Numbered from the stretch's first letter, positions 26,471 to 35,660 are shown. The stretch is DNA of 64,000 bases from Candidatus Gastranaerophilales bacterium (GCA_944323425.1 CALUSL010000009.1:1-64000), one strand, 5' to 3'. Translations and numbers: made by a program. Notes: a model not told the origin generated them from the sequence alone.

Positions 26471-27757
26471 ATGGAAAAAGACAAATATAAAATAATACTA
26501 GAAAAAATACCGTCCATACTTACCACATATGAAGACGTTAAGATAAGTTTTGAAAAAGCTCTCACCGAATTAAAAGCAGTACTGGATTACGATAGTGCAT
26601 ATATATGCTATCTGAATTCGGACACTTCAAATATTCAATATAAAAAAACAACGGAAAATGCTGAACCGCTAAAAGACGGGGAGTTGTCTTTCGTCATCGA
26701 TAGCTGCATAAAAGATTCGTTTTATGAAAAAAAACCGCTATTGTTCGATGAAAACAGCGAATATTTTACGGGATGCGGTTTTCAAAAAACAAACAGCAAT
26801 TTTCTTATTGCAAAATTACATCTGAGAGACACAGTATTCGGATTTATAATGCTCGTCAGAAAAACACCTTTCTCGATGGAAGATGCGGACATAACCGATA
26901 AATTTTGTGCTGTCGTTTCATATGCAATAAAAGACAGCGAGCTTGCAAATGTTTTCAAATTACAGCTAAAAGCTCTACAAGAAAGCATTCTGGAGAAAAG
27001 CAGGGCTTATGCAACAATAAAAAAACAGAATGAAAAGATTCTTGAGGCTGACAAAATCAAAAACGATTTTCTTGCAAATATTTCGCATGAACTCAGAACA
27101 CCGCTCAATGCAATCATCGGTTTTTCAGAAGCTCTGGCTAAAAAATTCTTCGGCGATTTGAATGAAAAACAGTCCGAGTATGTCAATGACATTCATGTTT
27201 CAGGCATACATCTTCTCGGTATGATTAACGAAATACTTGAAATTTCAAAAATAGAATCAAAAGCGGTAAAACTTGCACTTTCTACATTCAGTCTGACTAT
27301 GTCCATTACCGAGGTAGTAAACATAGTTACGCCGTTAGCAAACAAAAAAAATATCGAGCTCAAAGTCGATATTCCGGAGGATGCAGAAATCAAAGCAGAT
27401 TACCAAAAAATTCAACAAATACTTTACAACCTGCTGAGCAATGCCATCAAATTTACTAAAGAAAACGGAAAAATAGAAACCGGATATACAAAAAAAGGCG
27501 ACAGTGTTGAAATATATGTAAAAGACAATGGTATAGGCATTGATAAAAAATACCACGGAAAAATCTTTGCAAAATTTGTTCAGCTAAACAATATTTATTC
27601 TAAAAAAGAAAGTTCAACCGGATTAGGTCTCACTATTACAAAAGAACTTGTTGAACTTCACGGAGGAAAAATTACATTCGAGAGCATGGTGGATGTCGGT
27701 TCAACATTCTATGTTACACTTCCTTTAGAAGCCAAATTACCTCAAGAGAATGAATAA
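26471..27757 (+). CDS. Soluble GAF-like sensor histidine kinase
   Basis: About 428 residues. The start is uncertain: ATG at 26471, or a TTG at 26426 just after the preceding gene. No membrane helix. Residues 1-165 look like a GAF sensor (LKAVLDYDSAYICYL and FGFIMLVRKTPFSMED). A short helix leads to HisKA (FLANISHELRTPLNAIIGFS) and a complete HATPase: N box ILYNLLSNAIKFT, G1 VKDNGIGI, F box IFAKFVQL, G2 STGLGLTI. Stop and next start overlap (TAATG), pairing it with the single-domain receiver. Confidence 0.9.
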   Translation: MEKDKYKIILEKIPSILTTYEDVKISFEKALTELKAVLDYDSAYICYLNSDTSNIQYKKTTENAEPLKDGELSFVIDSCIKDSFYEKKPLLFDENSEYFTGCGFQKTNSNFLIAKLHLRDTVFGFIMLVRKTPFSMEDADITDKFCAVVSYAIKDSELANVFKLQLKALQESILEKSRAYATIKKQNEKILEADKIKNDFLANISHELRTPLNAIIGFSEALAKKFFGDLNEKQSEYVNDIHVSGIHLLGMINEILEISKIESKAVKLALSTFSLTMSITEVVNIVTPLANKKNIELKVDIPEDAEIKADYQKIQQILYNLLSNAIKFTKENGKIETGYTKKGDSVEIYVKDNGIGIDKKYHGKIFAKFVQLNNIYSKKESSTGLGLTITKELVELHGGKITFESMVDVGSTFYVTLPLEAKLPQENE

Positions 27758-28110
27758 TGAAAAAAATACTAATCATTGAAGATAATGAACTGAACCTGAA
27801 GCTCATGAAAGATGTGCTGGAATTTTCCGGATACGAAACAGAAACAGCCGTAGACGGACTCACAGGAGTGGACATGGTTAAAGCGAAAAAGTTTGACCTT
27901 ATTCTGCTTGATATTCAGATGCCGGTTTATACGGGCTATGATTTTTTGGAAGCGACAAAAGATATCGAAAGACCGCCGGTCATCGTAGTTTCAGCCTGTG
28001 CAATGGATAAAGAAATAGAAAAAGCGAAGTCTCTCGGCTGTAAAGATTATATTCCCAAGCCAATCAAAATTGACGAATTTTTGAATACAATAAAATCCTA
28101 TATTTCCTGA
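27757..28110 (+). CDS. DivK-like single-domain response regulator
   Basis: 117 residues, a CheY-like receiver alone. Acidic EDN at the N-terminus, phospho-acceptor Asp in FDLILLDIQMPVYTGYDFL, Thr/Ser switch in VVSACAM and Lys in YIPKPIKI. The sequence style is closest to DivK and phosphorelay carriers. Translationally coupled to the kinase. Its 3' end overlaps the convergent transporter gene by 13 bases. Confidence 0.9.
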   Translation: MKKILIIEDNELNLKLMKDVLEFSGYETETAVDGLTGVDMVKAKKFDLILLDIQMPVYTGYDFLEATKDIERPPVIVVSACAMDKEIEKAKSLGCKDYIPKPIKIDEFLNTIKSYIS

Positions 28111-29672
28111 GTTTTTTGCGTTCTTTCAGCTGCCTTTCTGCGCCCGTAGCACAATAACAGAGGCAGACATAAAAAGCAAACAACCCCGAAAACTCTGAAA
28201 GAATGAATATACGCCCAGAGAGTTGATTGTTGAACCAGCTGCTGATAGAGCATGCCCTGTGCCTTCATCTGAGCAAACGTAAACTCTTCCATCTGTGCAA
28301 ATAACATTGTAAGCTCGTTAAGCCTATCCGAATATATCGGATTTAACGGATTCAAATATTCAACCATATTGTGCTGAAATACCTGAGAATACCGTGAAAT
28401 CATAGTAGCAACAAGAGATGTACCCACGGCAGCGCCTATATTTTTTACAAGATTTTGAACTCCGCTTGCATTGGTCATATCAGCATTGCTTATAGTTTCC
28501 ATTGAAACAGTGCTTAAAACAGTAACCGTCAAACCTACAGAAAAGCCGAAAAGCAGGTTTGGTAAAATAATATTAAACATAGATATTTCAAGATTCAAAA
28601 AGCCGAACATAAGACCAGATACACCGAGAAGAATGAGCCCGAGCGCGGTAAATATTCGAAAATCGATTTTGTCACTGGTTAAACTGTATAAAGAAATAGC
28701 AGCAATACTCCCGATACCGCGGGGCATTAAAGAATATCCGCTCAGAAAAGCGCTGTAACCCAGCAAATTTTGCAAGAACAACGGCATGATTGTAGTAGAC
28801 GCGTATAGAACCATGTTTACAAGCACCAGTATGATAGTTCCGAGCAAAAAGCTCCTGTCTTTGAAAACTCCGAGGTTTATAATTGACCGTTTCTGTTTTA
28901 TCTGCGAATAAATGAATAAAACCATTGCGATTACAGAAATAGTACTGACCACGCAAACCCACGTTGCATTAAACCAGTCCGCATTATTACCCTTATCAAG
29001 AACTACCTGCAATGTGACAAGCCATATTATCAGAAGCGTAAACCCGATATAGTCTATATACGGATTTTTTTGTTTTCGTGCGTAGGGAGGGTCCACAATC
29101 CACATTTTTGAGGCAATAGCAGCAAAAATCCCAAAAGGAATATTTATATAGAAAATCCAGCTCCAGGACCAGTTGTCAGTAAGCCAGCCCCCGAGAACAG
29201 GTCCTATAACCGGCGCAACAACAACTCCAAAGCCAAAAATCGACATCGCAAGCGCACGTTTTTCTTTAGGAAATGCTTCAAGAAGAATTGCCTGAGAAAC
29301 AGGAAGCAGAGCACCACCGCCCAGCCCCTGCAAAATACGGGACAAAATCATTACGTCAAGAGAACGTGAAAGCCCGCAGAACAAAGACGCCACAGTGAAT
29401 AGCAGAATACACCCTATAAAAAAATGTTTCCTCCCGAAAAGTTTGCTGAACCAGTCCACGGACGGAACAACGATACCGCTTGCAATAAGGTAACTTGTTA
29501 AAATCCATGTTGCCTCATCATTACTTGAAGAAAAACTTCCTGCCATCTGCGGCAGAGCAACGTTCGCAATAGTACCATCCAGTACGAATATAAACGTTGC
29601 CGTCATAACTGCCACAGTGGTCAACCAGGGGTTTACAGTCTTTTCGGGTTTGTCCTCTATAATATTTTCCAT
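28098..29672 (-). CDS. DHA2-family (EmrB-like) multidrug efflux MFS transporter
   Basis: 524 residues with 14 predicted helices. TM1 has FIFVLDGTIANVALPQMAG (motif D1), the loop after TM2 has DWFSKLFGRKHFF (motif A), TM4 RILQGLGGGALLPVSQA and TM5 APVIGPVLGGWLTD (motif C of antiporters). It should exchange drugs for protons at the inner membrane. No EmrA-type adaptor or TolC gene is adjacent. It lies 20 bases after the MarR gene on the same strand and is probably co-transcribed with and controlled by it. Confidence 0.93.
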   Translation of the reverse strand: MENIIEDKPEKTVNPWLTTVAVMTATFIFVLDGTIANVALPQMAGSFSSSNDEATWILTSYLIASGIVVPSVDWFSKLFGRKHFFIGCILLFTVASLFCGLSRSLDVMILSRILQGLGGGALLPVSQAILLEAFPKEKRALAMSIFGFGVVVAPVIGPVLGGWLTDNWSWSWIFYINIPFGIFAAIASKMWIVDPPYARKQKNPYIDYIGFTLLIIWLVTLQVVLDKGNNADWFNATWVCVVSTISVIAMVLFIYSQIKQKRSIINLGVFKDRSFLLGTIILVLVNMVLYASTTIMPLFLQNLLGYSAFLSGYSLMPRGIGSIAAISLYSLTSDKIDFRIFTALGLILLGVSGLMFGFLNLEISMFNIILPNLLFGFSVGLTVTVLSTVSMETISNADMTNASGVQNLVKNIGAAVGTSLVATMISRYSQVFQHNMVEYLNPLNPIYSDRLNELTMLFAQMEEFTFAQMKAQGMLYQQLVQQSTLWAYIHSFRVFGVVCFLCLPLLLCYGRRKAAERTQKTQEI

Positions 29673-29692
29673 TCTCTCAATTTCCGTTTTTT

Positions 29693-30181
29693 CTAAATCT
29701 GAATATTAGTATTTTTGCTGATTTTTTCTATTATCGAAGTAAGAACAGTTTTTATATTTTTAAGATTTTCCGCCCCAAACTCACTCAGCATATCTGTCAG
29801 GTCATTGGTCATAACTATAGAATATTTGTCCACCAGTTTTTTACCTTCCGGTGTAAGCTTTGCCATTTTCACCATTCTGTTGCCTTTGCTGGTATTTTCG
29901 CGGATAATAAAACCCTTTTCTTCGAGTATATTCAAAATACGCGTTATATTAGAGCGGTCCTTTAGCACTATTTTTGCCAAATCTCTCTGACATATACCCT
30001 TGTTAAAAGCAATACTGTCAAGTGTTATAAACTGATCAATGGTCAATGGACAGCCCATTTTTGCAAGCTGTTGTGAGCCTCTAAGCCTGAAATACACAGA
30101 TGTTTTTTCAATAATATATGGCAGCTTGTCAGCATAACAGTTGACGAAACCTGCGCTCTCCTCTTTATTTTTCTTTTTCAT
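29693..30181 (-). CDS. MarR-family repressor of the drug pump
   Basis: 162 residues from MKKKNKEESAGFVN at 30181; a longer open frame (to 30262) would start upstream of the promoter and is rejected. Winged helix: LTIDQFITLDSIAFNKGICQ, QRDLAKIVLKDRSNITRIL and the wing KGNRMVKMAKLTPEGKKLV. Directly upstream lie two overlapping operators and a near-perfect promoter, so autorepression and control of the downstream DHA2 pump are well supported. The inducer is unknown. Confidence 0.92.
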   Translation of the reverse strand: MKKKNKEESAGFVNCYADKLPYIIEKTSVYFRLRGSQQLAKMGCPLTIDQFITLDSIAFNKGICQRDLAKIVLKDRSNITRILNILEEKGFIIRENTSKGNRMVKMAKLTPEGKKLVDKYSIVMTNDLTDMLSEFGAENLKNIKTVLTSIIEKISKNTNIQI

Positions 30182-30182
30182 G

Positions 30183-30246
30183 ATGTTGTATTTCCAACAT
30201 GTTGTAATTCCAACATTATTGTATGTTATTGAAAAAATATTGTCAA
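30183..30246 (-). promoter_or_regulatory. marR promoter with two overlapping perfect operators
   Basis: Minus strand: TTGACA (30246-30241), 17 bases, TACAAT (30223-30218). Immediately downstream are two copies of ATGTTG-N6-CAACAT at 30199-30216 and 30183-30200; they share two bases. The expected transcription start is in the first operator, and the second ends one base before the codon following the start site region. A dimer on each would block initiation and early elongation. Confidence 0.9.
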
Positions 30247-30308
30247 TATAGAAAAAACGCACCTGTTACGTTATAATGTTTGTGCAAATAATAAAAACAG
30301 GAGAGGAA

Positions 30309-30668
30309 ATGATACAGGTAGGCGTAGACATAGAAGATATTTCCCGATTTGAGAACAAAACGCTGGAAAAAGATGCTCATTTTTTAAATAGAATTTTTAC
30401 AAAAAATGAACTTGAATACTGCTTTTCAAATTCTCTTCCTGCAAAACATCTTGCGGCAAGGTTCTGTGCAAAAGAAGCCGTAGTCAAAGCGCTGAGCTCT
30501 ATTCTTAAAACCAACATTTCATATTCAAATATAGAAATTCTGAAAAAAGAAAACGGAGCTCCTTATGTAAATCTCATCGGCTGTGAAGAAAATATTGAAA
30601 TTTCTATTTCACTCTCGCATGACAGAGAAAAAGCCATTGCTTTCGCAGCAGCAGAAAAGAAAAGCTAA
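30309..30668 (+). CDS. acpS: Holo-[acyl-carrier-protein] synthase
   Basis: 119 residues from MIQVGVDIEDISRFENK, with AGGAGAGGAA before the ATG at 30309; the frame is open back to 30276. GVDIEDISRF carries the Mg-binding Asp and LAARFCAKEAVVKAL the second signature. It transfers 4'-phosphopantetheine from CoA to the conserved Ser of ACPs. Full length. Two extra ACPs at 48051 and 55817 are plausible substrates besides the fatty-acid ACP. Divergent from the MarR gene. Confidence 0.95.
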   Translation: MIQVGVDIEDISRFENKTLEKDAHFLNRIFTKNELEYCFSNSLPAKHLAARFCAKEAVVKALSSILKTNISYSNIEILKKENGAPYVNLIGCEENIEISISLSHDREKAIAFAAAEKKS

Positions 30669-30723
30669 ACTCTTTGAATATTCCCTTATTATCTGCCTTA
30701 TTATTTTAGTTTTTCCTGTTTTA

Positions 30724-30732
30724 TGTTATAAT
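30724..30732 (+). promoter_or_regulatory. Extended -10 promoter, seven bases from the SulP start
   Basis: TGT followed by TATAAT (30727-30732) is an extended -10 element; the -35 region is weak (TTTTAG). Only seven bases separate it from the ATG at 30740, so the mRNA is probably leaderless. Confidence 0.65.
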
Positions 30733-30739
30733 CGACAAA

Positions 30740-32335
30740 ATGAAAACTTCTAAATTAAATATAAAAGGAAACATCTTCGGAGGACTTACAGCAGGCGTTA
30801 TAGCCCTGCCTTTAGCTCTTGCATTCGGTGCCGCAAGCGGACTCGGTGCAGCAGCAGGTCTTTACGGTGCAATTCTTGTTTGCCTGTTTGCTACAATTTT
30901 CGGAGGAACACCAACCCAGATTTCCGGACCCACCGGACCTATGACAGTGGTTATTGCATCCATAGCCGCAGCCTACTCAGGAAATCTGAAAATAGTTTTC
31001 TTTGCGATTATGCTTGCCGGTATTTTCCAGATTCTGCTGGGTATAAGCAAGGTCGGGAAATACATAAAATATGTACCATATCCTGTAATATCAGGTTTTA
31101 TGAGCGGAATCGGAGTAATAATTATACTGCTTCAAATAAACCCGCTTCTGGGATTTGATTCGCCGGGAAGCACGATAGATGCCATTTCCGGCTTGTTCAG
31201 CTCAATCAAAAACGTCTCTTTCCACAGCCTGATTACGGGAATTTTAACTCTGCTAATAGTTTTTTTAACCCCGAAATCCATAACAAAAAAAGTACCGTCT
31301 GCGCTCATTGCCCTAATAGGCGTAACAATTCTAAGCATAATCTTTAATCTTGATGTAAAAGTTATCGGAGATATCCCCTCATCACTGCCGGAAATCCAAT
31401 TTTCATTACCATCACTAAAGGACTTTATAGACATTGTGCCTGTTGCTTTAACGCTCGCAATTCTGGGTTCAATTGATTCTCTTTTAACCTCTCTTGTCGC
31501 TGATTCAATAACAAAAACAAAACATAATTCTAATAAAGAGCTGATAGGACAGGGTATAGGCAATTTTGCGGCAGGCATGTTCGGAGGCATTGCAGGAGCC
31601 GGAGCAACAATGCGAACGGTAGTAAATGTTAATTCCGGTGCAACAGGAAGACTTTCAGGAATAGTCCATTCCTTATTTCTAATCTGCGTTATTTTGTTTT
31701 TTGCCCCGTATGCTTCTGTAATTCCCCTGCCGGTTTTGTCAGGAATCCTTGTTAAGGTAGGATTTGATATAATAGATTACAAATTTATAAAAATTATAAA
31801 AGCTGCCCCGAAAAGTGATTTGCTGGTCATGCTTATTGTATTCTTAATTACGGTTTTTGATGACCTTATATTCGCAGTAGGAGCGGGAATTGTGCTTTCA
31901 TCACTTCTTTTTGCAATAAACGTGTCCAGACAGTTCGACATAAAAATCAAAGAGCCTCAAAGTAACGATGAAAATGAATGCAATATCGAAAGGAATGAAA
32001 ATATTCTTATTATACATATTAAAGGTATTTTCTTCTTCGGGTCTGCCTCCCAGCTGCTCTCGAGGCTTGAGGATGTCATGGACAGACAGTGCGTAATCAT
32101 TGACTGTAAAACAATTAAATCAATGGATATTTCCGCTGTTTTTGCTCTGGAAGAAATGATACTAAGGCTAAAAGACAAGGGCATTCAGGTTGTTCTTTTG
32201 CTGAACAACAGAAAGCTTGCAGGAAAAATGTTCAGACAGGGACTGTTCAATGTGATATCAAGAAAAAATATAGCCTACGACGAAGAACTGGCAATGCAAA
32301 AAGCTTCAGCACTGTGCAATCTGAAATCATGCTAA
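30740..32335 (+). CDS. SulP-family anion permease with STAS domain
   Basis: 531 residues. About 11-14 hydrophobic spans cover residues 10-400, with GLTAGVIALPLALAFGAASG in TM1, TPTQISGPTGPMTVV in TM3 and VALTLAILGSIDSLLTSLVAD in TM8. A C-terminal STAS domain follows (about 425-520, IDCKTIKSMDISAVFALEEM). Family members move sulfate, bicarbonate or dicarboxylates with Na+ or H+; BicA-type bicarbonate uptake is possible but not provable from sequence alone. Single gene with its own promoter. Confidence 0.92.
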   Translation: MKTSKLNIKGNIFGGLTAGVIALPLALAFGAASGLGAAAGLYGAILVCLFATIFGGTPTQISGPTGPMTVVIASIAAAYSGNLKIVFFAIMLAGIFQILLGISKVGKYIKYVPYPVISGFMSGIGVIIILLQINPLLGFDSPGSTIDAISGLFSSIKNVSFHSLITGILTLLIVFLTPKSITKKVPSALIALIGVTILSIIFNLDVKVIGDIPSSLPEIQFSLPSLKDFIDIVPVALTLAILGSIDSLLTSLVADSITKTKHNSNKELIGQGIGNFAAGMFGGIAGAGATMRTVVNVNSGATGRLSGIVHSLFLICVILFFAPYASVIPLPVLSGILVKVGFDIIDYKFIKIIKAAPKSDLLVMLIVFLITVFDDLIFAVGAGIVLSSLLFAINVSRQFDIKIKEPQSNDENECNIERNENILIIHIKGIFFFGSASQLLSRLEDVMDRQCVIIDCKTIKSMDISAVFALEEMILRLKDKGIQVVLLLNNRKLAGKMFRQGLFNVISRKNIAYDEELAMQKASALCNLKSC

Positions 32336-32375
32336 TATAAAAATTTATACGCCATTTATAAACAAGGCAAAAAAA

Positions 32376-32392
32376 AACCGGCTGAGCCGGTT
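32376..32392. terminator. Hairpin after the SulP gene
   Basis: AACCGGC (32376-32382) pairs with GCCGGTT (32386-32392), loop TGA. The 9-base homopolymer is on the left, so a T run follows only on the minus strand; on the plus strand the tail is TTAAAACTTT. It may still end SulP transcripts weakly. The rest of 32336-32666 holds no gene, only the next promoter. Confidence 0.55.
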
Positions 32393-32584
32393 AAAACTTT
32401 ACCACATATTAGAGAGGAATTAGAGAGAGAGAATTTGAAACTTTTTTTATTTCCTCTATTATTACTATTCCACTTTGTTAAGATTTCAAAACGCATGTGA
32501 AACAAAACTGTAATATTTCTTTACACTAATGTTTTAGAATATACCGCAGGTGCTAAAAGTGTAGTATTAACAATAAAAGTCAGG

Positions 32585-32613
32585 TTTACATAACTTAACA
32601 AACAGTATATACA
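32585..32613 (+). promoter_or_regulatory. Promoter of the 32667 operon
   Basis: TTTACA at 32585-32590, 17 bases, TATACA at 32608-32613. The mRNA would start near 32620 with AGGAAG in the leader before the ATG at 32667. Confidence 0.65.
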
Positions 32614-32666
32614 TGCCGCAAATTTCATTTTGTTTGTTTTTTTATATATATAGGAAGTGTGTAGAA

Positions 32667-34211
32667 ATGACAAAGATACAGACCCTTAATAGGAATTATT
32701 TTCAAATAAAAAAGGAAATGCTGGAAGCAGCGGCAAAGTGCAAAGGCGTTCAGGGGTTTTTAGTAAAATGTAAAACCGGTCAGGGAGAAAACCTCAACAA
32801 CCTTGTTACTGCAGTCGGTACAGCCGGTGTTGCCCCTATCTTTATCATAAACAACCCGCTTGCTAAAGAGGATAAACAGACAAAAGAATATACAGCCGCA
32901 AGGCAACCTATATCAGCTATTATCACTCTTGCTTTTCAGCTGCCTATAATGAACGCATACAATAAAATGCTCGACAGGATTGCGACAACCTATCATCTGG
33001 ACAGATGCGACCTCTCTGCAAAACCTCAAAAATCATATCTTGAAGATTTAGTAAATTTTGAATATAAAGTATACAAAGATTCATTTAATCCGAAAACTGA
33101 CGGAAAAATGATACCGAAACAAGAATTCAAAAAAACCCGTGTCGAAGACAAACAGGGCAAAGCGTTTCAGGCGCAATTGAGAGAAATACGTCTGGCAGCC
33201 CTTCATAACACACCATTTCCGGATTTCTTTGCCAGACAGTTAAACAACGGAAAAATTCCGGACAGATTGCTCATTGCACCTGCTGACGTTGAAAACGCAC
33301 AAAAAGAGCTTTTTGCGACTTACATGAAAGAAAAATATAATATCAATGTCGCAGATTATTCAATGAAATCAATTAAAGACCTTGATAAAAAGAAAAATGT
33401 CAAAAAGCTAAAAGAAGCCGGAATTGAAATAAACAAGGCTGTAAAAAAAGAAATAAAAGAATATATAGCCCAAAATACTGACAGAATTGCAATGAGAGAC
33501 ATAAATGCTCTTATGCATTCACACGCAAAAATAAAACTCTATACTTCTCTTGAAGCGAGAAAAGCGCAGGAAGAACTAAGAGAATATCAGAGACAACTTC
33601 TGATAAACAAAACACCCAAAGAAGAAATCTCAAGGCTTTTAGATATCAAAAATGACGAACTAATGGACGGCATAATGGAGCGTGCCAAGGCGCTCAGAGA
33701 TGCGGCTCCTGAAACCGTCGCTCCCGACAGCAAGGTTATGAACAAACTCGAAGCCGAAACGCTTGTAGAAAAACTGAGATTAAAATTAGATTCGCCAAAA
33801 CGTGAAGATCATCTGGTCAATCACCTGAAAACAGAGCACGGAACGACTTATGAAACTGCTCTTAGAAGTGTGAGAATCAAAAAATGGCTTACATCGAGAA
33901 TAAACCACTCTGAAAAATTTCTCTCTGATTTTAAACAGAAATCAGGTCTGGTCGTAGGTCTTGCGATTCTGCCCTTCTCCTGCGGACTGTTAAACTGGGC
34001 ATACCCCAGAATTATGGAAGAATGGTTCCCAGAACTGGCACATTCTAAAGCAAACAGCGACAAAAAGCCGGTACCGGAATTTGTACCGCCGCAAATAAAA
34101 ATGCCTAACATTTTTACCAGAAGCAATGTATTCAAAGGTTTTGAATCTATGCTCGGTCAAAATAATACTCCGGTAAAGACTCCTGAAAAGGAAAAGGAGG
34201 TTAGAGCATGA
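32667..34211 (+). CDS. Large orphan protein, membrane segments at both ends
   Basis: 514 residues from MTKIQTLNRNYFQIKKE; earlier in-frame starts lie within the promoter. Not recognised. Residues about 40-100 hold Gly/Ala-rich hydrophobic segments (NNLVTAVGTAGVAPIFIINN and ISAIITLAFQLP), the centre (110-430) is Lys/Glu-rich helix, and about 440-465 is another hydrophobic span (GLVVGLAILPFSCGLLNWAY). A tail with Pro and basic residues follows. ATGA overlap couples it to the next membrane protein. The architecture suggests an inner-membrane scaffold with a large helical loop. Confidence 0.7.
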   Translation: MTKIQTLNRNYFQIKKEMLEAAAKCKGVQGFLVKCKTGQGENLNNLVTAVGTAGVAPIFIINNPLAKEDKQTKEYTAARQPISAIITLAFQLPIMNAYNKMLDRIATTYHLDRCDLSAKPQKSYLEDLVNFEYKVYKDSFNPKTDGKMIPKQEFKKTRVEDKQGKAFQAQLREIRLAALHNTPFPDFFARQLNNGKIPDRLLIAPADVENAQKELFATYMKEKYNINVADYSMKSIKDLDKKKNVKKLKEAGIEINKAVKKEIKEYIAQNTDRIAMRDINALMHSHAKIKLYTSLEARKAQEELREYQRQLLINKTPKEEISRLLDIKNDELMDGIMERAKALRDAAPETVAPDSKVMNKLEAETLVEKLRLKLDSPKREDHLVNHLKTEHGTTYETALRSVRIKKWLTSRINHSEKFLSDFKQKSGLVVGLAILPFSCGLLNWAYPRIMEEWFPELAHSKANSDKKPVPEFVPPQIKMPNIFTRSNVFKGFESMLGQNNTPVKTPEKEKEVRA

Positions 34212-34774
34212 ACATCCGTCCTATAATAAACTCCACTCTCAACAAAGTATCTAACTCAAAATTCATCGAAAAACTGATTCCGGAAAGAGCCGGAGATGCA
34301 GCAGCAACAATTGCTATCATATCAACGACAACTAAAGACCTTGTAAACTGTATTTATTACACAAAACAGAGTCTTGAAAACCAAAAAATTCCTGAAGAAA
34401 AACGTAAGTTCGTAGCCGGTATTGACCTCTCTAACGGCATTATGAACGTCACAACACAGCTTTTACTCGGAAACTATGTAAAAGACAATGCAGAAAAAGT
34501 TTACAAATTCCTTTTCGGAAAATACATACCTGCAGATCCGACAATGCGAAAACTGGCAAGCGGCGGATTCAGCCTGCTTCTCGTTCTTGCATTCACACAG
34601 GTATTCCTGAAACGTGTAGTCACTCCGTTCTGCGCAACGCCAATGGCTCACTATTTCAAAGAATTCGCAGAAAAACGCGAAGCAAAACAGAAAGAACAAG
34701 AAACGCCCAATACACAAGCCCAACCACTTGAGCCGGCAGAAAGTCTGAAAGCAACAGTTGACGTACAAGCTTAG
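34208..34774 (+). CDS. Orphan membrane protein coupled to the 32667 gene
   Basis: 188 residues, unrecognised. A hydrophobic stretch near 30-50 (DAAATIAIISTTTKDLV), a possible second at 75-95, and a clear one at 118-140 (SGGFSLLLVLAFTQVFL). The tail from 150 is highly charged and then Pro/Gln-rich. The phrase LENQKIPEEKRKFVAGIDL is strikingly polar between helices. The start overlaps the stop of the previous gene by four bases, so the two probably act together. Confidence 0.65.
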   Translation: MNIRPIINSTLNKVSNSKFIEKLIPERAGDAAATIAIISTTTKDLVNCIYYTKQSLENQKIPEEKRKFVAGIDLSNGIMNVTTQLLLGNYVKDNAEKVYKFLFGKYIPADPTMRKLASGGFSLLLVLAFTQVFLKRVVTPFCATPMAHYFKEFAEKREAKQKEQETPNTQAQPLEPAESLKATVDVQA

Positions 34775-34776
34775 TA

Positions 34777-34805
34777 TTGCAAATTAATTAAAAAAAAAGT
34801 ATAAT
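34777..34805 (+). promoter_or_regulatory. Promoter of the 34875 gene
   Basis: TTGCAA at 34777-34782, 17 bases that include a 9-A run, and a perfect TATAAT at 34800-34805. It begins three bases after the preceding stop codon. Confidence 0.75.
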
Positions 34806-34874
34806 CAGAAGAAAAATTTTATTTCAGTCTGAACTTAGTCATTTCACCTAACCCCATTCAAAGGAGCATCAACG

Positions 34875-35621
34875 ATGAGAATCCAGAAAATTTTTTCATA
34901 CCCTGTTTACAACAGTAATAATAAAAAACAGACACAACCTTCACAACCGAAAAAACCGTCTTTCGGAAAACTTATTGACGGCGTAAAAGACAAAGAAATG
35001 ATGTGGTTTGATGAAGGCATTCCTAACGCTGATTTCAATATTTATCTGGATCGTAAAAGAAAAGACGGAGAAATTACCCGCCGTCAAAGAGATATTATTA
35101 TGAAAGCGCTTGCTCTGGCTAAACCGGAAATCGATGAAATCACAAAAGCGGAGAATAATAACGGCATAGAATATAATGCAGAAGTTCATGTAAATACAGA
35201 AAACGTACTTGAAACGACTGTTTTCAATTCATTTCCGGACCCCATCCCCCTCTGGTGGCACAGTGTAGTACAGTTCCATGTTTGTCCGAATTATTGTGCT
35301 GAAAAGCCCATCGTGTTCGAATATTTAAACTTGAGAAGAGACGTCAGACGCTGGGGAGATGATGACAAGGTTGCAGCTGACATAGCAAAAAAAATGATAG
35401 AATACACAAAAAACCGTGTAGAAACCGTTCCGAAACGAATAGAAGAAATACAACGAAGAGACCGCGACAAAACATACGCATTTGATGACATGGATGAATA
35501 TTACGAAACAATGGCAGAAATATCTCCGGAAATCGGATATATGACCAGAGATGAGCTCAATAAGGCTATTGACGAATACTTCAAAAACCACCCGAACACT
35601 CCAAGACCTGACTATCTGTAA
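34875..35621 (+). CDS. Orphan protein with N-terminal SFG tag
   Basis: 248 residues, unrecognised. It starts MRIQKIFSYPVYNS, then a Lys/Gln/Pro linker and KKPSFGKLIDG, matching the SPVSFGK start of the gene inside the ribosomal operon. The remaining 210 residues are soluble and polar, with Trp-rich FPDPIPLWWHSVVQFHVCPN at the centre and an acidic helical C-terminus. AAAGGAG precedes the ATG. Probably lineage-specific; no function proposed. Confidence 0.7.
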   Translation: MRIQKIFSYPVYNSNNKKQTQPSQPKKPSFGKLIDGVKDKEMMWFDEGIPNADFNIYLDRKRKDGEITRRQRDIIMKALALAKPEIDEITKAENNNGIEYNAEVHVNTENVLETTVFNSFPDPIPLWWHSVVQFHVCPNYCAEKPIVFEYLNLRRDVRRWGDDDKVAADIAKKMIEYTKNRVETVPKRIEEIQRRDRDKTYAFDDMDEYYETMAEISPEIGYMTRDELNKAIDEYFKNHPNTPRPDYL

Positions 35622-35660
35622 TCAATAGTTGCGTCAGAGCTCTACAGTCCCATTCTATAC

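Noticed and set aside
30182-30262. Longer start for the MarR gene
   Set aside because: The extra codons cover the promoter and both operators, so they are not transcribed from that promoter.
32366-32392. Hairpin with A run as a strong plus-strand terminator
   Set aside because: The homopolymer that would make the U tail lies on the wrong side for plus-strand transcripts, so I list it only as a weak candidate.
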